Positions 9,001 through 19,903 are shown, counted from the first letter of the stretch. The stretch is DNA of 33,305 nucleotides from Reclinomonas americana ATCC 50394 (GCA_048213135.1 PS015129.1:44696-78000), one strand, 5' to 3'. Made by a program: numbers and translations. Notes: a model not told the origin generated them from the letters alone.

Positions 9001-12000
9001 ACCGTGCGCATCGGCGTGTCGGTGAAACAGCACTGTGACCATGAGGTGAGTTTCGTTCGTCATTCGTTTCATGCACGGACGACCTCACCTTGATATACAT
9101 CGTTCTCGATCGACAAGTCGGCTTCGGAGGCCGTGGACAGTGCACTGTACCTGACAGAGCCAGTGGCGGCACCGCGCCCACCTCCTCGCAGACCACCTGA
9201 GACGACACAATAAGGTGGTGAGAAGCATGACAGAAGAATCCATCCACTGCATCAACACGTGCCTTGGCCAGTGTGAAACACAGTCGACGTGCTGGCTGAC
9301 GACAGATCCTCTCCCGACGTGCAGCCAGCGGGACTCGTCCGCTTTGCACTCGCACCGGCACACAAAAAGTATGTGGAGATGCCGACGGCCGGCGTGCTGG
9401 TGGCCGAGGTGACCACTCGACGAACCGGTGTATCTGCGCGCGGCAAGGATGAGCCATAGCTGCGACACTGCTGCCCCTTCGCAGAACGCACCCGTCACTT
9501 GGACGCCCTCGTCAGACCACTCGATCATCGGCAGCTCCTGCGTTCGCAGACTCGTGCCCTTGTTGTCCAACACGCGCATGCAGCCGGTGCCTTCCTTGCC
9601 TCCCGAGCGGGAGGATGCGGTGCAATCGATCCATAGAGGCGCGTTAGAGTGAGCACCAAGCGGGTTCACGGCTACCACTCTGACATGCTCCATCTTGCTG
9701 TTCACGGCCAGCGTCGGGGCGGCCGCCAAGTTGTCCACCTCCTCCTGGTGCTTATCCGAGAGCAGTTCGAGGGGTGCGCCGGCAACGAGCACATCCTGCA
9801 CGCCGAATAATTCAGATAGACGCGAAATTGAAAAAGGATACATAAACAGATGCAACCTTTGGCAGCAAAAGTGTGCGCAAGAGGCGCACAGACGTGTCGC
9901 GCGCCAGCGACGAGGCATTGTCTAACATGGTAAAATAGTCGTGCATAACCGGTCCCCTCGATGTACCTGTGATGCTGTCGTGGTGTTGCGTGGTGGCAAG
10001 AAGCTGCACGACACGGGTGAGTGATGAGGAAGCACGTGCTGTCAAGGAAGTGGACAAACCCATCGCGCCGATTGCACCGACGAGAATGAATCGGCCAAAC
10101 CTCGCTCGCCCTCCACCACATCGTAGCCAGTGGCCACCGTCACCGCCAGCACTGTGCGCGATGAAGAGAGGTGAGAATCCTCTTGATCAGATGTGCACTC
10201 TATAGCCCCCTCGCGCAACATGTTTCGGCCACGCGCAGTTGTGCTTGCGTCTCTCGAATGCGCGACTTGAAAAACGGGTGTGTCGTGTAGTACCCCTGCA
10301 CGAGCATGATGAGCAAATCGCGAAGATGTGCGAATCATGTTCTCGCTTTGCCGCACTGTCCAGTACGAGTCCTCATTGTCGGCATACGGCATGAATGTGC
10401 CGGTAAAGACGGGGAACTGCACGTCTGGCGTGCGCTGCAACGCCTCAAAGTAGTCCGACGGTGTGGCGTACTCAATGTGCACGTCGAACGAAGGATTGGC
10501 GTTGATGTGAGCTGTGAAGAGAGGTTGGCGACCGAATGAGGGAGCGAAGGAAGGGAGCATACGTACCAATGAGCTTGTCCATGTTGCGGTACTGCAGCTC
10601 GGCGTTCTTGAATTTGAAGTCGTCGCCGAACGGGATGAAAACATTGCGGGAGCGGTAGGAATTGGCCCGATTCTGTGTACAGAATGAGGTGGCGAAGGCA
10701 GGGAAGTAAGCATAGCCATGCATCACCACACCTTGATGTGATCCACCAACTCTTGCGCACGATACTGCATGTTGTGGTCTTGCACCTCGGGGCTGTGCTC
10801 CTCGAAATCGAATCCTCTGTACAGCGGCGGGATGAGTGCCTGCACACGCAAGTCCCCATGACCTCCGAGCGCATAACTTGGGTGACGCGTAATGTGTGTG
10901 CATCGTGTGCGTGAGAATGCCGGGCTTGCCAGAACCGTCGGGCTTCCAGATAAACTCGAGTGCCTTCGACTGCTTCATGGCGTCCTTGATGTGATGATGC
11001 ACGCGATTGATCACCAGCGCCTCCATGCCGCATCGCAGATGCAACGAGGCGCTCTCGGCACCGTGCCCGAACGGATCAATCTGCCATCCGATTCGCGGGC
11101 GCACGCCGAGTTTTGATCGCAGGTACTCGCTGCCCTCGGTGTACTGAACAACCACAGGGACGGAAAGGGAGAGATGAGAGGGAGAGGGATACAGGGAAAT
11201 GGAGAGGGGGAGGGAGGGAGGGGGGAGAGGGAGGGAGGAGAGGGAGAGGGATTGTGGGAGGTTGAGGGAGAGGGAGAGGAGAAGAGAGGGAGAGAGAGAG
11301 AGGAGGATAGGGAGGTAAGGCTCGTCGACCGAGGAGTAGAGTACGGAAGGAAACGGGACGGGAAAGGAAACGAGAGAGAGTAGAAGGAAGGGAAAGAGAG
11401 GAGGAGAGGAGAGAGAGAGAGAGANNNNNNNNNNNNNNNNNNNNNNNNNNNNNNNNNNNNNNNNNNNNNNNNNNNNNNNNNNNNNNNNNNNNNNNNNNNN
11501 NNNNNNNNNNNNNNNNNNNNNNNNNNNNNNNNNNNNNNNNNNNNNNNNNNNNNNNNNNNNNNNNNNNNNNNNNNNNNNNNNNNNNNNNNNNNNNNNNNNN
11601 NNNNNNNNNNNNNNNNNNNNNNNNNNNNNNNNNNNNNNNNNNNNNNNNNNNNNNGCGAGGTAAGGGCTCTGCCAGGATGATCGAGAAAGGCGGAAGGAAA
11701 CGAGAGAGATGAAGAGGGAAAGAGAGAGGGAGAGGGAGAGAGAGAGCAAGAGGAGAAGGGGGCATAGAGAGAGGGATAAACAACACCAGTGACAACAAGA
11801 GGAAGTGATCATGAGGAGAAAAAAGAACGAGCGAGGCAAGGGCTCAATTTCTTCTTCCCTCTCCCTGCCTAGATGATCGAGAAAGGCCGAAGATAACGAG
11901 AAAGAGGGAGAGGAGCAGAGACAGACTGAGAGAGAGGGACACAAGAAAGAGAGAGGGGGTGGGGACGCAGTGAGAGTGAAAAACAACAAGAGGAAAAGGT

Positions 12001-12694
12001 CAGAAGGAGAAACCAATGCGATGAGTGAGGCACGGGCTGAACAACAAGACATTCCTTTCCTTCTTCCCTCTCCCTGCGAAGATGATCGAGAAAGGCAAAA
12101 GATAACGAGAAAACGAGGAAGGGACAGGGAGAGAAAGAAGAGAGGAGATAAACGCCAGCGACAACAGAGTAACAGATCAGGAGGAGAGAACAGTGCAAAG
12201 GCTCGCAAAAACGCACTCCTTTCCTTCTCGCCTCTCTCAGTAGGGATGATCGAGAGAGGAAGAGAGAGGCGGAAGATAACGAGAGAGAAAGAAGAGACAA
12301 GAGATGCGCAACGCAACTACATCGACCAGTGCGCTGTAGTCCGGCAGCCCTTCGTCGGGCTGAATCCAGTGACCTGCAACGCGCGTCTCGCTCAGCCTCA
12401 CTTTCGCAAAGAGAATGAAAGTGAAGCAAGACCTCCAACAAACTCCCAGCGTCCCTGCTGCACGAGCTCCTGCACAAACTGTCGATCCTCAATCGACGCC
12501 TCCTCGTACCATCGATGGAAGAATGAACTGCAGCGCACATGAGAGACAGACACACAGGCAGAGAAAGAGAGAGAGACACAACGTTTCCGCCCAAGTAAAC
12601 TTTCGCGCTGAGTTGCCTCGCAACGCCGCCAGCACCGATCGGAAGATGTTGGAGACCTCAGAGCGGTAGTAATCCTCAAAGGTCTTTAACCAGC
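6025..12694 (-). CDS. MAN2B1: GH38 lysosomal-type alpha-mannosidase with C-terminal Pro-rich stalk and membrane anchor (5' exon missing)
   Basis: Cleaves alpha-mannose from N-glycans. Visible exons (minus): 12694-12583, 12527-12433, 12373-12321, 11143-10878, 10816-10732, 10672-10567, 10511-10357, 10295-10220, 10151-10101, 10038-9857, 9795-9492, 9433-9257, 9196-9089, 9032-8941, 8874-8749, 8688-8631, 8564-8462, 8394-8235, 8171-8078, 8011-7914, 7842-7713, 7667-7407, 7350-7237, 7169-6979, 6921-6025; about 1,363 aa in phase. Family marks: GWLKTFEDYY, KFTWAE, IGWQIDPFGH (Asp nucleophile), FIPFGDDF, TTQHHDSITGT, SGAYIFRP, HRRLSSDDGRG. SGAYIFRP, the HRRL...DDGRG stretch and ASPKGFDFE point to the lysosomal rather than the Golgi class. 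The HxHxD zinc-ligand exon and signal peptide are absent, probably inside gap 12913-13296. Exon 25 adds about 298 aa: polyproline, Lys/Arg and Asp/Glu blocks, one helix (WIFLGITGWVLIVLYLVY) and a short acidic tail. Known lysosomal homologues are soluble. Confidence 0.9.
6034..6039 (-). promoter_or_regulatory. AATAAA hexamer inside the last mannosidase codons
   Basis: The minus strand reads ATCAATAAACACTTGTGA, so a canonical poly(A) signal hexamer sits seven bases before the mannosidase stop codon. The receptor ATG follows 35 nt after that stop. If used, cleavage would fall in or just before the receptor's first exon. The hexamer could be chance. Confidence 0.3.
11310..12300. repeat. Intronic tandem repeat, ~165-210 bp unit, 4-5 copies
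   Basis: GATGATCGAGAAAGG or a close variant occurs on the plus strand at about 11676, 11872, 12081 and 12245, each followed by AAGATAACGAG or GGAAACGAG and preceded by GCAAGGGCTC and TTCCCTCTCCCTGC words. A fifth partial copy (GGTAAGGCTCGTCGACCGAGG) lies near 11311. Gap 11425-11654 falls inside. All lie within the mannosidase intron between exons 3 and 4. Confidence 0.85.
11425..11654. other. Assembly gap (230 N) in a GA-rich intron
   Basis: Run of N with a GA repeat directly before it. It lies between mannosidase exons 3 and 4, whose join is already complete by homology, so no coding exon is expected in it. Confidence 0.99.
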
Positions 12695-12843
12695 CTGACG
12701 AAGAGAGAAAGGGAGTGAGAGGGGAAGGCGGAAAGGGAGGAAAGGGGAAAGAGGGAAAGGGAGGGAGAGGAGAGAGGAGAGTTGCAGAGAGAGTGAGAGA
12801 GACAGGATGAGGGCAGGAAGCAGCAAAGCACAAGAATGCTGCG

Positions 12844-12846
<3 letters not shown>

Positions 12847-12909
<63 letters not shown>

Positions 12910-13296
12910 TAGNNNNNNNNNNNNNNNNNNNNNNNNNNNNNNNNNNNNNNNNNNNNNNNNNNNNNNNNNNNNNNNNNNNNNNNNNNNNNNNNNNNNNNNN
13001 NNNNNNNNNNNNNNNNNNNNNNNNNNNNNNNNNNNNNNNNNNNNNNNNNNNNNNNNNNNNNNNNNNNNNNNNNNNNNNNNNNNNNNNNNNNNNNNNNNNN
13101 NNNNNNNNNNNNNNNNNNNNNNNNNNNNNNNNNNNNNNNNNNNNNNNNNNNNNNNNNNNNNNNNNNNNNNNNNNNNNNNNNNNNNNNNNNNNNNNNNNNN
13201 NNNNNNNNNNNNNNNNNNNNNNNNNNNNNNNNNNNNNNNNNNNNNNNNNNNNNNNNNNNNNNNNNNNNNNNNNNNNNNNNNNNNNNNNNNNNNNNN
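12847..13296. other. (GA)n microsatellite and assembly gap (N 12913-13296)
   Basis: A (GA) run of about 58 bp leads into 384 N. The mannosidase signal peptide and zinc-site exon is missing and no other place upstream of 12694 can hold it, so the gap probably contains at least that exon. Confidence 0.9.
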
Positions 13297-13298
13297 AG

Positions 13299-13403
<105 letters not shown>

Positions 13404-13411
13404 GAGAGAGA

Positions 13412-13473
13412 GTTGAACTTGGTCATCAAGACAGCTGCTGCTTGTTTGTTGGTGAATGAATTTGTTGTTGTTG
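13412..13473 (-). repeat. Dispersed repeat copy A
   Basis: The minus strand carries CACCAACAAACAAGC, then AGCTGTCTTGATGACCAAG and TTCAAC. The same ~50-bp core is found at 20103-20158 and, cut off by a gap, at 32166-32203. This copy has GCAGCAGCTG where the others have GCAACAGCTG, and a 3-4 bp ATTC insertion before CACC. Confidence 0.85.
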
Positions 13474-13510
13474 GGTGTGTGCTTGGGAGAGTATGTGTTT
13501 GAGTGTTGAG

Positions 13511-14671
13511 ATGCAGCGAGGGAACGAAGAGACTCTCCACAGTTTGACATGCATCATGCAAGTGCTGTGGAGTTCTTATCACCGCCTCTTCTCTCACAAC
13601 CGCGCTTTTCGCCCTCCACGCCTCCTGCACTGCCGTTCATCTCTGCTGCTTTCTGTTTGTCATTTCGTTCTGCTGAGTCAGACATTCCCCGTGCACAAGC
13701 ACATATCCCCTGCTCTTAAGCATCCCTTCCTCCCTCATTTCCCTTGCCCTCTCACAGGAGGCCCTGGTGGAAAAATGTGCCTTCCTCTGCGAAGAGGGCC
13801 ACATGTCGGTGGTGTCACAAATCCTCCTGCACCACGTGCGCACGCGGCAGCCGCTCCCCGTGGACTGGCTTGGCATGGACCGGGCGGCGGGCAGGAGCTC
13901 ACCTGTGCGCGAGTCGCCGCCGCCCACGTCGCCGCCCTCGCCGCCGCTGCCGCGCTCTCGCGCCGACGACGATGAGCAAGAAGATGAAGCAGTTGGCGAC
14001 GAAGAAGTAGAAGATGTGGCGGTCGATGCAGGCAAGGCGGCTGAGGACGAGCAGGTGGAACAACAGCGGGATGAGGAGGCAGTAGATGAGCCGCAGCGCG
14101 TGGTGCCGCCACTGCTCAATGGCGACCGAGCGATAGCGCAGCCACTGGCACGGCCGCCCAGTGGCTCTGGCGTCGGCGACATTGCCACGGAATCGGTGGT
14201 GAACATGCTGCGATCGCGACCGCTGTTGCCTCCACCGCCACACGTATCATCGTACGCACCGCCGGCGCTTGACGAAACCATGGACCTGAACGACGTCTCG
14301 ATTCAGCACCGCATGCCACGACCGGCCCTTGGCAGCGACTGGTACATTCCGCGTGTCGGCGACCGTGTCAGTGTCACTCGCCAGTTGAGACTCGGCACGG
14401 TGCGATTCGTGGGTGAGACCGCGTTTGCCGGCGGATTGTGGGTCGGTGTGGAGCTGGACAAGCGAGGTGCGTTGTCTGCAGATGAAGGGGGAGGATAAGG
14501 AACTCACAGGAGTGCTTGTTCATGCAGAGGGTCGCAACGACGGCTGCATCGATGGTGTCAGTTATTTCCGCTGCAATGCTGGCCATGGCGTGTTTGTGCG
14601 CCCCGAGTCCGTCACTCCACTGCCGTCTGCCACGTCGGTGAGTGGGAGGAGAAGGGAGAGAGGAGAGAGAA

Positions 14672-14688
<17 letters not shown>
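13511..14688 (+). CDS. CAP-Gly domain protein
   Basis: Likely a microtubule plus-end or tubulin-tail binding protein. Exons in phase: 13511-13561, 13758-14466 and 14528-14637, then either a donor (TCG|GTGAGT) or read-through to a TAG ending at 14688. The total is about 290-307 aa. Residues 1-50 form a likely helix (ETLHSLTCIMQ + EALVEKCAFLCEEGH). Residues 50-200 are low complexity: Pro/Ser-rich, then very acidic (Asp/Glu/Val), then Pro-rich. The CAP-Gly domain spans about 220-285, with VGDRVSV, GTVRFVGETAFAGGLWVGVELD and the signature GRNDG (GKNDG in most family members), then YFRCNAGHGVFVRP. The start is the first ATG of an exon that ends in a phase-0 donor; an earlier exon in the gap cannot be excluded. 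It is divergent from the mannosidase and convergent with the CRT-like gene. I cannot tell which CAP-Gly subfamily it belongs to. Confidence 0.82.
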
Positions 14689-14705
<17 letters not shown>

Positions 14706-14777
14706 AAGAGATAGGGAGAGAGAGACAGCCGAAGCAAGTAGAAGTGGAGTGAAGAGAAGAAGAGAAGAGGAGAGATG

Positions 14778-14845
<68 letters not shown>

Positions 14846-14865
14846 NNNNNNNNNNNNNNNNNNNN

Positions 14866-14904
<39 letters not shown>
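14640..14904. repeat. (GA)n tract with a 20-N gap
   Basis: GA dinucleotides nearly throughout, with N at 14846-14865 (a placeholder of exactly 20). It covers the 3' ends of both the CAP-Gly gene and the CRT-like gene, so neither terminus is certain. Confidence 0.95.
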
Positions 14905-14911
<7 letters not shown>

Positions 14912-14930
14912 AACTGTGTGTCGTGCTCAC

Positions 14931-17900
14931 CGACGACGCGGTGTCCATGAACAGCTCGGGCTCGGAATCCGAGTCCTCTACTGCCTCTGTGCGAGAGAAG
15001 CGTGAGGTGAGACGACAACAAATATAACGACAAAGGTGCTTGACGCAACTGCTGCGCGAGGAGGGCGGTCGCCTGCGAGCACAGCACGGTCGTGCGCGTA
15101 ATCGGCGGTACACAGAGTCGACGGTGGGGATGGCGTAGAGTAGGACGCCGCCCACCGCGACCAGCATGGAGATCAGATCGGCTTGGGAGAGTGGCACGGC
15201 GTCGGTGCTCATGATCTGTGACAGGGGAAAGGGGGAAGGGAGGGGAGGAGGAGAAGGGTGAGGAGAGGGGGGGGGGGAGGGGGGGAGCAGAGCGACAGGG
15301 GGAGCGAGCAGAGCGACAGGGGGAGCGAGCAGAGCGACAGAAGGGAGCAGAGCGACAGAAGGGAGCAGAGCGACAGAAGGGAGCAGAGCGACAGGGTGAC
15401 CGATAGCACTCTTGTCGCCTTTCCCAAGTGAGCACGCAACAAATGACTCGGCAGACAGGAGATTGGCGGCCACTGCAATCACGCCGGTGCAAAGGAACAG
15501 CACGGACGAGGGCTGCGGGCAAAACGAGGTGAGATTCACCACCGCAGACGCGACTGTGGATTGCACGCACCGCATACTTGATTGCGAATGGCAGTGAAAA
15601 ATTGTGCACGAAGGTGGAACCTGTAGCGGCCGCGAATCCGCGTCAGCTGTTGCTGACTTTCTCATTCACAAGCGATCAGCGTACCACTCACCAACAAGAA
15701 TGAGGTAGTAAATCCACGCGTTGGCGCAGCGAGAGGAGGCAGCCGTGTCCTGATTCAGGAGACACTTGCCTCCATCAACAAAGTAGCTGTTTGCATGAAT
15801 GCGTGAGTGTCCCTTCCTTGTGCTTCGTTTTCTCTGTGCGAACGCAACTTGAACATCTCCGACCACGTGTTGTCGCCGAGGTGCGGAAGCAGACGGAGAG
15901 GAATGAACAGAAAGCCGAACAACACTGTGAATCCGGTGATAAACATGCTCTGCGGCTCGACGCGTCAGACGACACACAGAGGAGCGCGAGTCAAGAATCA
16001 GGCAAACCTGATAGAATGGATCCACCACCACGTGCTTGAGATGCTGTCCGAGGAAAATCGTCACCAATGCGGCCGGCACGGTGCTGGCTGCAAACACAGC
16101 CTCGGAGACCTGTCTCGATCGCGTCAGCAGTGTTCTCGTCTTTCATGACGCAACACACCACGCACCACATCGCCCTTCCTGGTGTCCATGAAGAACTCGG
16201 AGACAATCGGCGCGAGTGCGCCAAGTGCCAGGACCACACTAGCCACCAGATGCAACCATGTACACCTGGGGGATGCAATGGGCGGAGGGTGAGGCAGAAG
16301 CACAACGGAGGTGAAATGAAAAGGGCGCGCACCGTTTGCGGAGGATGAGAAAAGTGAGGAGCACGACCAGCGGTGTGTGGAACTGAGGACGGAGAGATCG
16401 ATTGGTGAATATCGTGGCGCCCGCTCAACCCATGCACGCCAGCTCACCTGCTGCAGAACCGGTTGCATGGACAGTGGTGTCCCATTGGCCGACGCAAACA
16501 TCAAGAACACCGAGAGCGCGCCGAGAAACGCACACAACAACAGCTTCCACTTGGGGAATCGCCTGCCACGCAAAAAAAATCAGCACCTCCCCGTTTCTTT
16601 GCTTTTTTATCTTCCGCACACTCACCGCGTTTGCGCCGTCACGTATCCCAGTCGATGCCGCAGCAGTACAAGCGGCAGCAGCAGCAGTGCATACGATTTC
16701 AACACGACCACTTGCAGGAATAGTGTTCCGCCGCCAAACACGCGGGTGGCTGTGAAACGCGGAGGGTGAGCGCGACAGAGAGGAGAGGGGAAGGGAAGGC
16801 AATGGGAGGGGAGGGGAAGGAGAGGGAAGAGAGGGGAAAGGGGAAGCAAAGGGACGGGAACAGTGAGAAGAGAGGGGAAGGAGGGGAAGGAGGGGAAGGA
16901 GGGGAAGGAGGGGAAGGAGGGGAAGGAGGGGAAGGAGAGGGGAGGGAGGCAGGAAGAGAGGGGAAGAGAGAGAGAGACGAGATACGACTGACGAGGAGTG
17001 AGAGAAACGAAGCAGTGATGAGGCGGGGTGGTGAAAGGCGGCGAGGCGAGTAACGAGGAGCGACAAAAGCAGGAAGCGAGAGAGCGAGAGAAGAGAGAGA
17101 GAGAGAGCGAGAGAANNNNNNNNNNNNNNNNNNNNNNNNNNNNNNNNNNNNNNNNNNNNNNNNNNNNNNNNNNNNNNNNNNNNNNNNNNNNNNNNNNNNN
17201 NNNNNNNNNNNNNNNNNNNNNNNNNNNNNNNNNNNNNNNNNNNNNNNNNNNNNNNNNNNNNNNNNNNNNNNNNNNNNNNNNNNNNNNNNNNNNNNNNNNN
17301 NNNNNNNNNNNNNNNNNNNNNNNNNNNNNNNNNNNNNNNNNNNNNNNNNNNNNNNNNNNNNNNNNNNNNNNNNNNNNNNNNNNNNNNNNNNNNNNNNNNN
17401 NNNNNNNNNNNNNNNNNNNNNNNNNNNNNNNNNNNNNNNNNNNNNNNNNNNNNNNNNNNNNNNNNNNNNNNNNNNNNNNNNNNNNNNNNNNNNNNNNNNN
17501 NNNNNNNNNNNNNNNNNNNNNNNNNNNNNNNNNNNNNNNNNNNNNNNNNNNNNNNNNNNNNNNNNNNNNNNNNAAGAAAGAAAGAAAGAGACGAGGGACG
17601 ATGCGAGGACTGATCGAGACACAGGCAATGGGGTGGCAGAGCCCAAGAGGCGTCAGGCAGGCACAACAAGAAGAAAGTGACAGAAAGTACGAGAGAGCAG
17701 CGAGAGAGAGAGAGAGAGAGCGACGAGGGCTGAGAGAAGAGAGAGAGTGACAGAGAGAGACGAAGGGAGATCAGGAGAATACAAGAGGCGAAGAGACGCT
17801 GGAGAGGCTGGAGGCAACGAGACAAGAAGCAGGGGGAACGCGAGCGAGCACAGGGAGGAAAAGGCGAAAGAGGAAATTCACGAAAGACAGGAGACGACGA

Positions 17901-18202
17901 ACGCACTCCCCTCCCCGCCCTCCTTCCCCACCCCACTCACCCTTGGCAAACCCGACATGCACAAACACTCCGCTGGCCGTAAACACCAACAACAACACGG
18001 GCGCCAGCACCATCACCCTCAACGACGACGGCATCTGCGACGCTCCTCCAGTCGCTGCACCCGACGCCCCACTTCCCGTGCCCACCAGATCGACCTTGGA
18101 GCTCATCGACGAGTGCAACAACAGTGGCGCACGTGCACCATTGTTGTTGCTGTTTGCATGCAATAACATGCCCATTTCATCCTCTTCTGTCTCGGTGGTC
18201 AT
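14931..18202 (-). CDS. CRT-like (chloroquine-resistance-transporter family) membrane transporter
   Basis: Member of the drug/metabolite transporter superfamily, expected in lysosome or vacuole membrane, exporting amino acids, small peptides or cations. Exons (minus): 18202-17941, 16749-16626, 16562-16448, 16382-16333, 16265-16166, 16109-16008, 15949-15849, 15786-15692, 15620-15571, 15512-15441, 15215-15050, 14986-14931; 431 codons without a stop (Plasmodium CRT is 424 aa). About ten helices are visible, starting VLAPVLLLVFTASGVFVHV. Family marks in order: NGTPLSMQPVLQQFHTP with FLILRKR, VFAASTVPAALV, a Cys-bearing loop GGKCLLNQDTAASSRCANAW, LSQADLISMLVAVGGVLLY. The N-terminus is Ser/Glu-rich with NSNNNG and the C-tail is acidic (EDSDSEPELF), like a sorting or kinase site. 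The first in-frame ATG was taken as start; the frame stays open upstream to about 18298. No stop was found before the GA tract, so the 3' end is open. Three donors read GTTGCG. Confidence 0.78.
15286..15396. repeat. Minisatellite, AGCAGAGCGACAG-based, ~18-21 bp unit
   Basis: Six units: first spaced by GGGGAGCG, then by AAGGG. They lie in the CRT-like intron before exon 11. They follow a G-run (about 15260-15285) with potential to form quadruplex on the plus strand. Confidence 0.9.
16868..16940. repeat. Minisatellite (AAGGAGGGG)n, about 8 units
   Basis: Near-perfect 9-bp units in the first long intron of the CRT-like gene. The surrounding stretch, about 16760-17115, is almost all purine on the plus strand. 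Confidence 0.95.
17116..17573. other. Assembly gap (458 N) in CRT-like intron 1
   Basis: GA repeats on the left, an AAGA repeat on the right. The CRT-like exons either side join in phase, so no exon is needed here. Confidence 0.99.
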
Positions 18203-18298
18203 CGAGTGCTCGCCGGAGGAGCTGGACGAGTTGGAGCGGCGGCGACCGGGCCCGCGAGCACATGCGCGTCGTGCTTGTGAGGCGGCGGCGCCTTGCAC

Positions 18299-18939
18299 GT
18301 TGCCTTGTGTGAGAAGGGATTCTCCGAGTGGAGGTGGTGGTGAAGAGGAGGTGGCGATTGGTGGAAGAGTGTGGGGAGGAAGAGGAGGAGAGGAGGGTGG
18401 TAATGAGGTGGGTTGTGTGGAGGAGGGGTGGCGGCGACGACGCCAGTCAGTGTTGCGTTGGCGTTGTTGTGGGGGGTCTGTGAGTGGCGGAGTGAGTGAG
18501 GGAAGGAGAAGAGAGGGGGAGAGTGTGTGCGGGTGTATGTACCGCTCATGAGCGCGCTGGGATGAGAGGGTTGCGCAGAGAGAGAGGACGGAGCGTGACT
18601 TTGTGCGGGACCGATATCTTAAGTGTGTTCCGTCGACGTATTGAGGTTTTCACTGTCTCTGCACGAATGTTATGCTGCAACATAGAACGCAGCAGCAACA
18701 GCAAGCAACGGCAGCGGTCTTCCTCAATATCTGCACTCAAACACCGAATTCCATCGACGTTAACGTTCTCGTCGAGGTTCTCACTCTCTTGAAGCTGCGT
18801 GCTTGCAACGTAGAACACAGTGGCAACAGCTAGCAACGGTGGCTGACTTGCTCAGCCAGAATCGATATCTGCACTCAAACGCCAAGTTCTTGACCGCAAA
18901 CAATGCGATGTATTTCCATCGACGTTCCCGTTGAGGTTC
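18299..18939. repeat. Spacer upstream of the CRT-like gene, with a ~160-bp tandem repeat (to 19020)
   Basis: No exon is supported in 18299-18620. From about 18630 to 19020 three degenerate units carry, in order, TTGAGGTT(TT)CTCACT, GCTTGCAACGTNGANCACAGNNGCAACAGC, ATATCTGCACTCAAACNCC and CCATCGACGTT. Unit spacing is about 150-165 bp. The last copy overlaps the 3' end of the tentative gene at 18940-19903, and the unit resembles that end. Confidence 0.7.
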
Positions 18940-19903
18940 TCACTCGCTAGAAGCTGTGTGCTTGCAACGTCGAGCACAGCAGCAGCCAAGTTCATGCAGC
19001 TGCAGACTGAAACACCGAAGCTCTGGTTGATGCAATGTTTGCACTCGGCGCATCGCATCGCTGCGCCATGACCAGTGGATCCGAAACGTTGCTGCGTTTC
19101 GCAGAAGGCCAATGCGAAGCAGGGACTGGCGATGAAGCAGCGGAGGCCGTCGCAACAAGCTCGGCATACGGTCGTCCGCCGTAAGCAATACACCATGAGC
19201 TCGACATTCAGCACCTTCGTCGCCTGTGCCTCGGCATCCGCACCTGCTCGAGTCACAGCCACAATGTCTGGTTTCCTGCCTTCCCAGTGTAGAAGACTGC
19301 CTCGCGCTTGTGTTTGCGCGGAGAGTGAGAAAGGGAGAGATGGAGTGGAAGGGGGAGCGAGGGAGGCAAGGCGAGAGAAATGAAGGCGATGCATCGATGA
19401 ATGATGAGAGAAGGAGTGCAGGGTGGGAAGAGAGAGAGATGAAGTGGGAGGGAAGCGAGAGAGGGAGGGAAGGGAAAGAATGATGGAAGAGAAGAAGGGC
19501 GGGAAGAGAGCAAAGTATGAAGCGAAGAGAGCGCTGCGAGAGATGCAGAGGAAGCGGAAAGAGAGTGCAATCCATGTGAGCAATGAAGGAGAAGGACCAC
19601 AACACCAGCAGCTCACGCCTGTTCAAGCGTGTATTGTGACAAGAGATCAGCTTCTCACACACACCAGCGCGCCTTCCACACACACACCAACACACACACG
19701 TGCTCTCTCTCTCTCTCTCTCCCTCTCTCCCTCTCTCCCTCTCTCCCACTCTCCAAGCACGATCACCACGGGTTGGCGGAGGGAGTCGCGGACGAGGGAC
19801 CAGTGGCACCGGGTGCAATCGGCGGCAAGAACGGGTTCGTCTCCTTGGGGCTGTAGCCGGAGACAGTGGCCAGCTGGATGGGCGACATGGTCTCGTCGTT
19901 CAT
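18940..19903 (-). CDS. Tentative multi-exon gene of unknown function
   Basis: Weakly supported. A 46-codon exon starts at ATG 19903 (MNDETMSPIQLATVSGYSPK), is Pro-rich, and can end at a donor AACCCGTG|GTGATC or at the in-frame TGA at 19763. A following exon near 19635 (ACAG|GCGTGAGCTG) gives RELLVL in phase. A further stretch near 19290-19157 reads WEGRKPDIVAVTRAGADAEA and then a short Cys-bearing segment ending at GCTT|GTTGCG, the donor word used elsewhere in the window. A last open stretch ends at 18940. I recognise no family, and alternative frames are also open here. It may instead be one small 46-aa protein plus spacer. Confidence 0.3.
19702..19755. repeat. (CT)n microsatellite
   Basis: CT dinucleotide run followed by CCCTCTCT units, preceded by ACACACACA. 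It lies inside an intron, or downstream, of the tentative gene. Confidence 0.9.

Noticed and set aside
9257-9263. GC-AG intron in the mannosidase (CAAG|GCACGT)
   Set aside because: A canonical GT six bases on (ACGT|GTTGAT) keeps the same phase, so a rare GC donor is not needed.
10733-10877. Extended mannosidase exon reading ALIPPLYRGFDFEEH
   Set aside because: Its start after TGTGCAG is in the wrong phase; joining CCCAA|GTTATG to TGTACAG|A gives ASPKGFDFEEH, which fits the family.
10472-12316. 614-codon minus-strand frame running through N
   Set aside because: It is intron: Ser/Leu/Phe simple sequence plus the gap, with real exons spliced in other frames at its ends.
18124-18551. Plus-strand Gly/Arg-rich frame opposite CRT-like exon 1
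   Set aside because: Composition and splice sites favour the minus strand; the plus frame is shadow coding.
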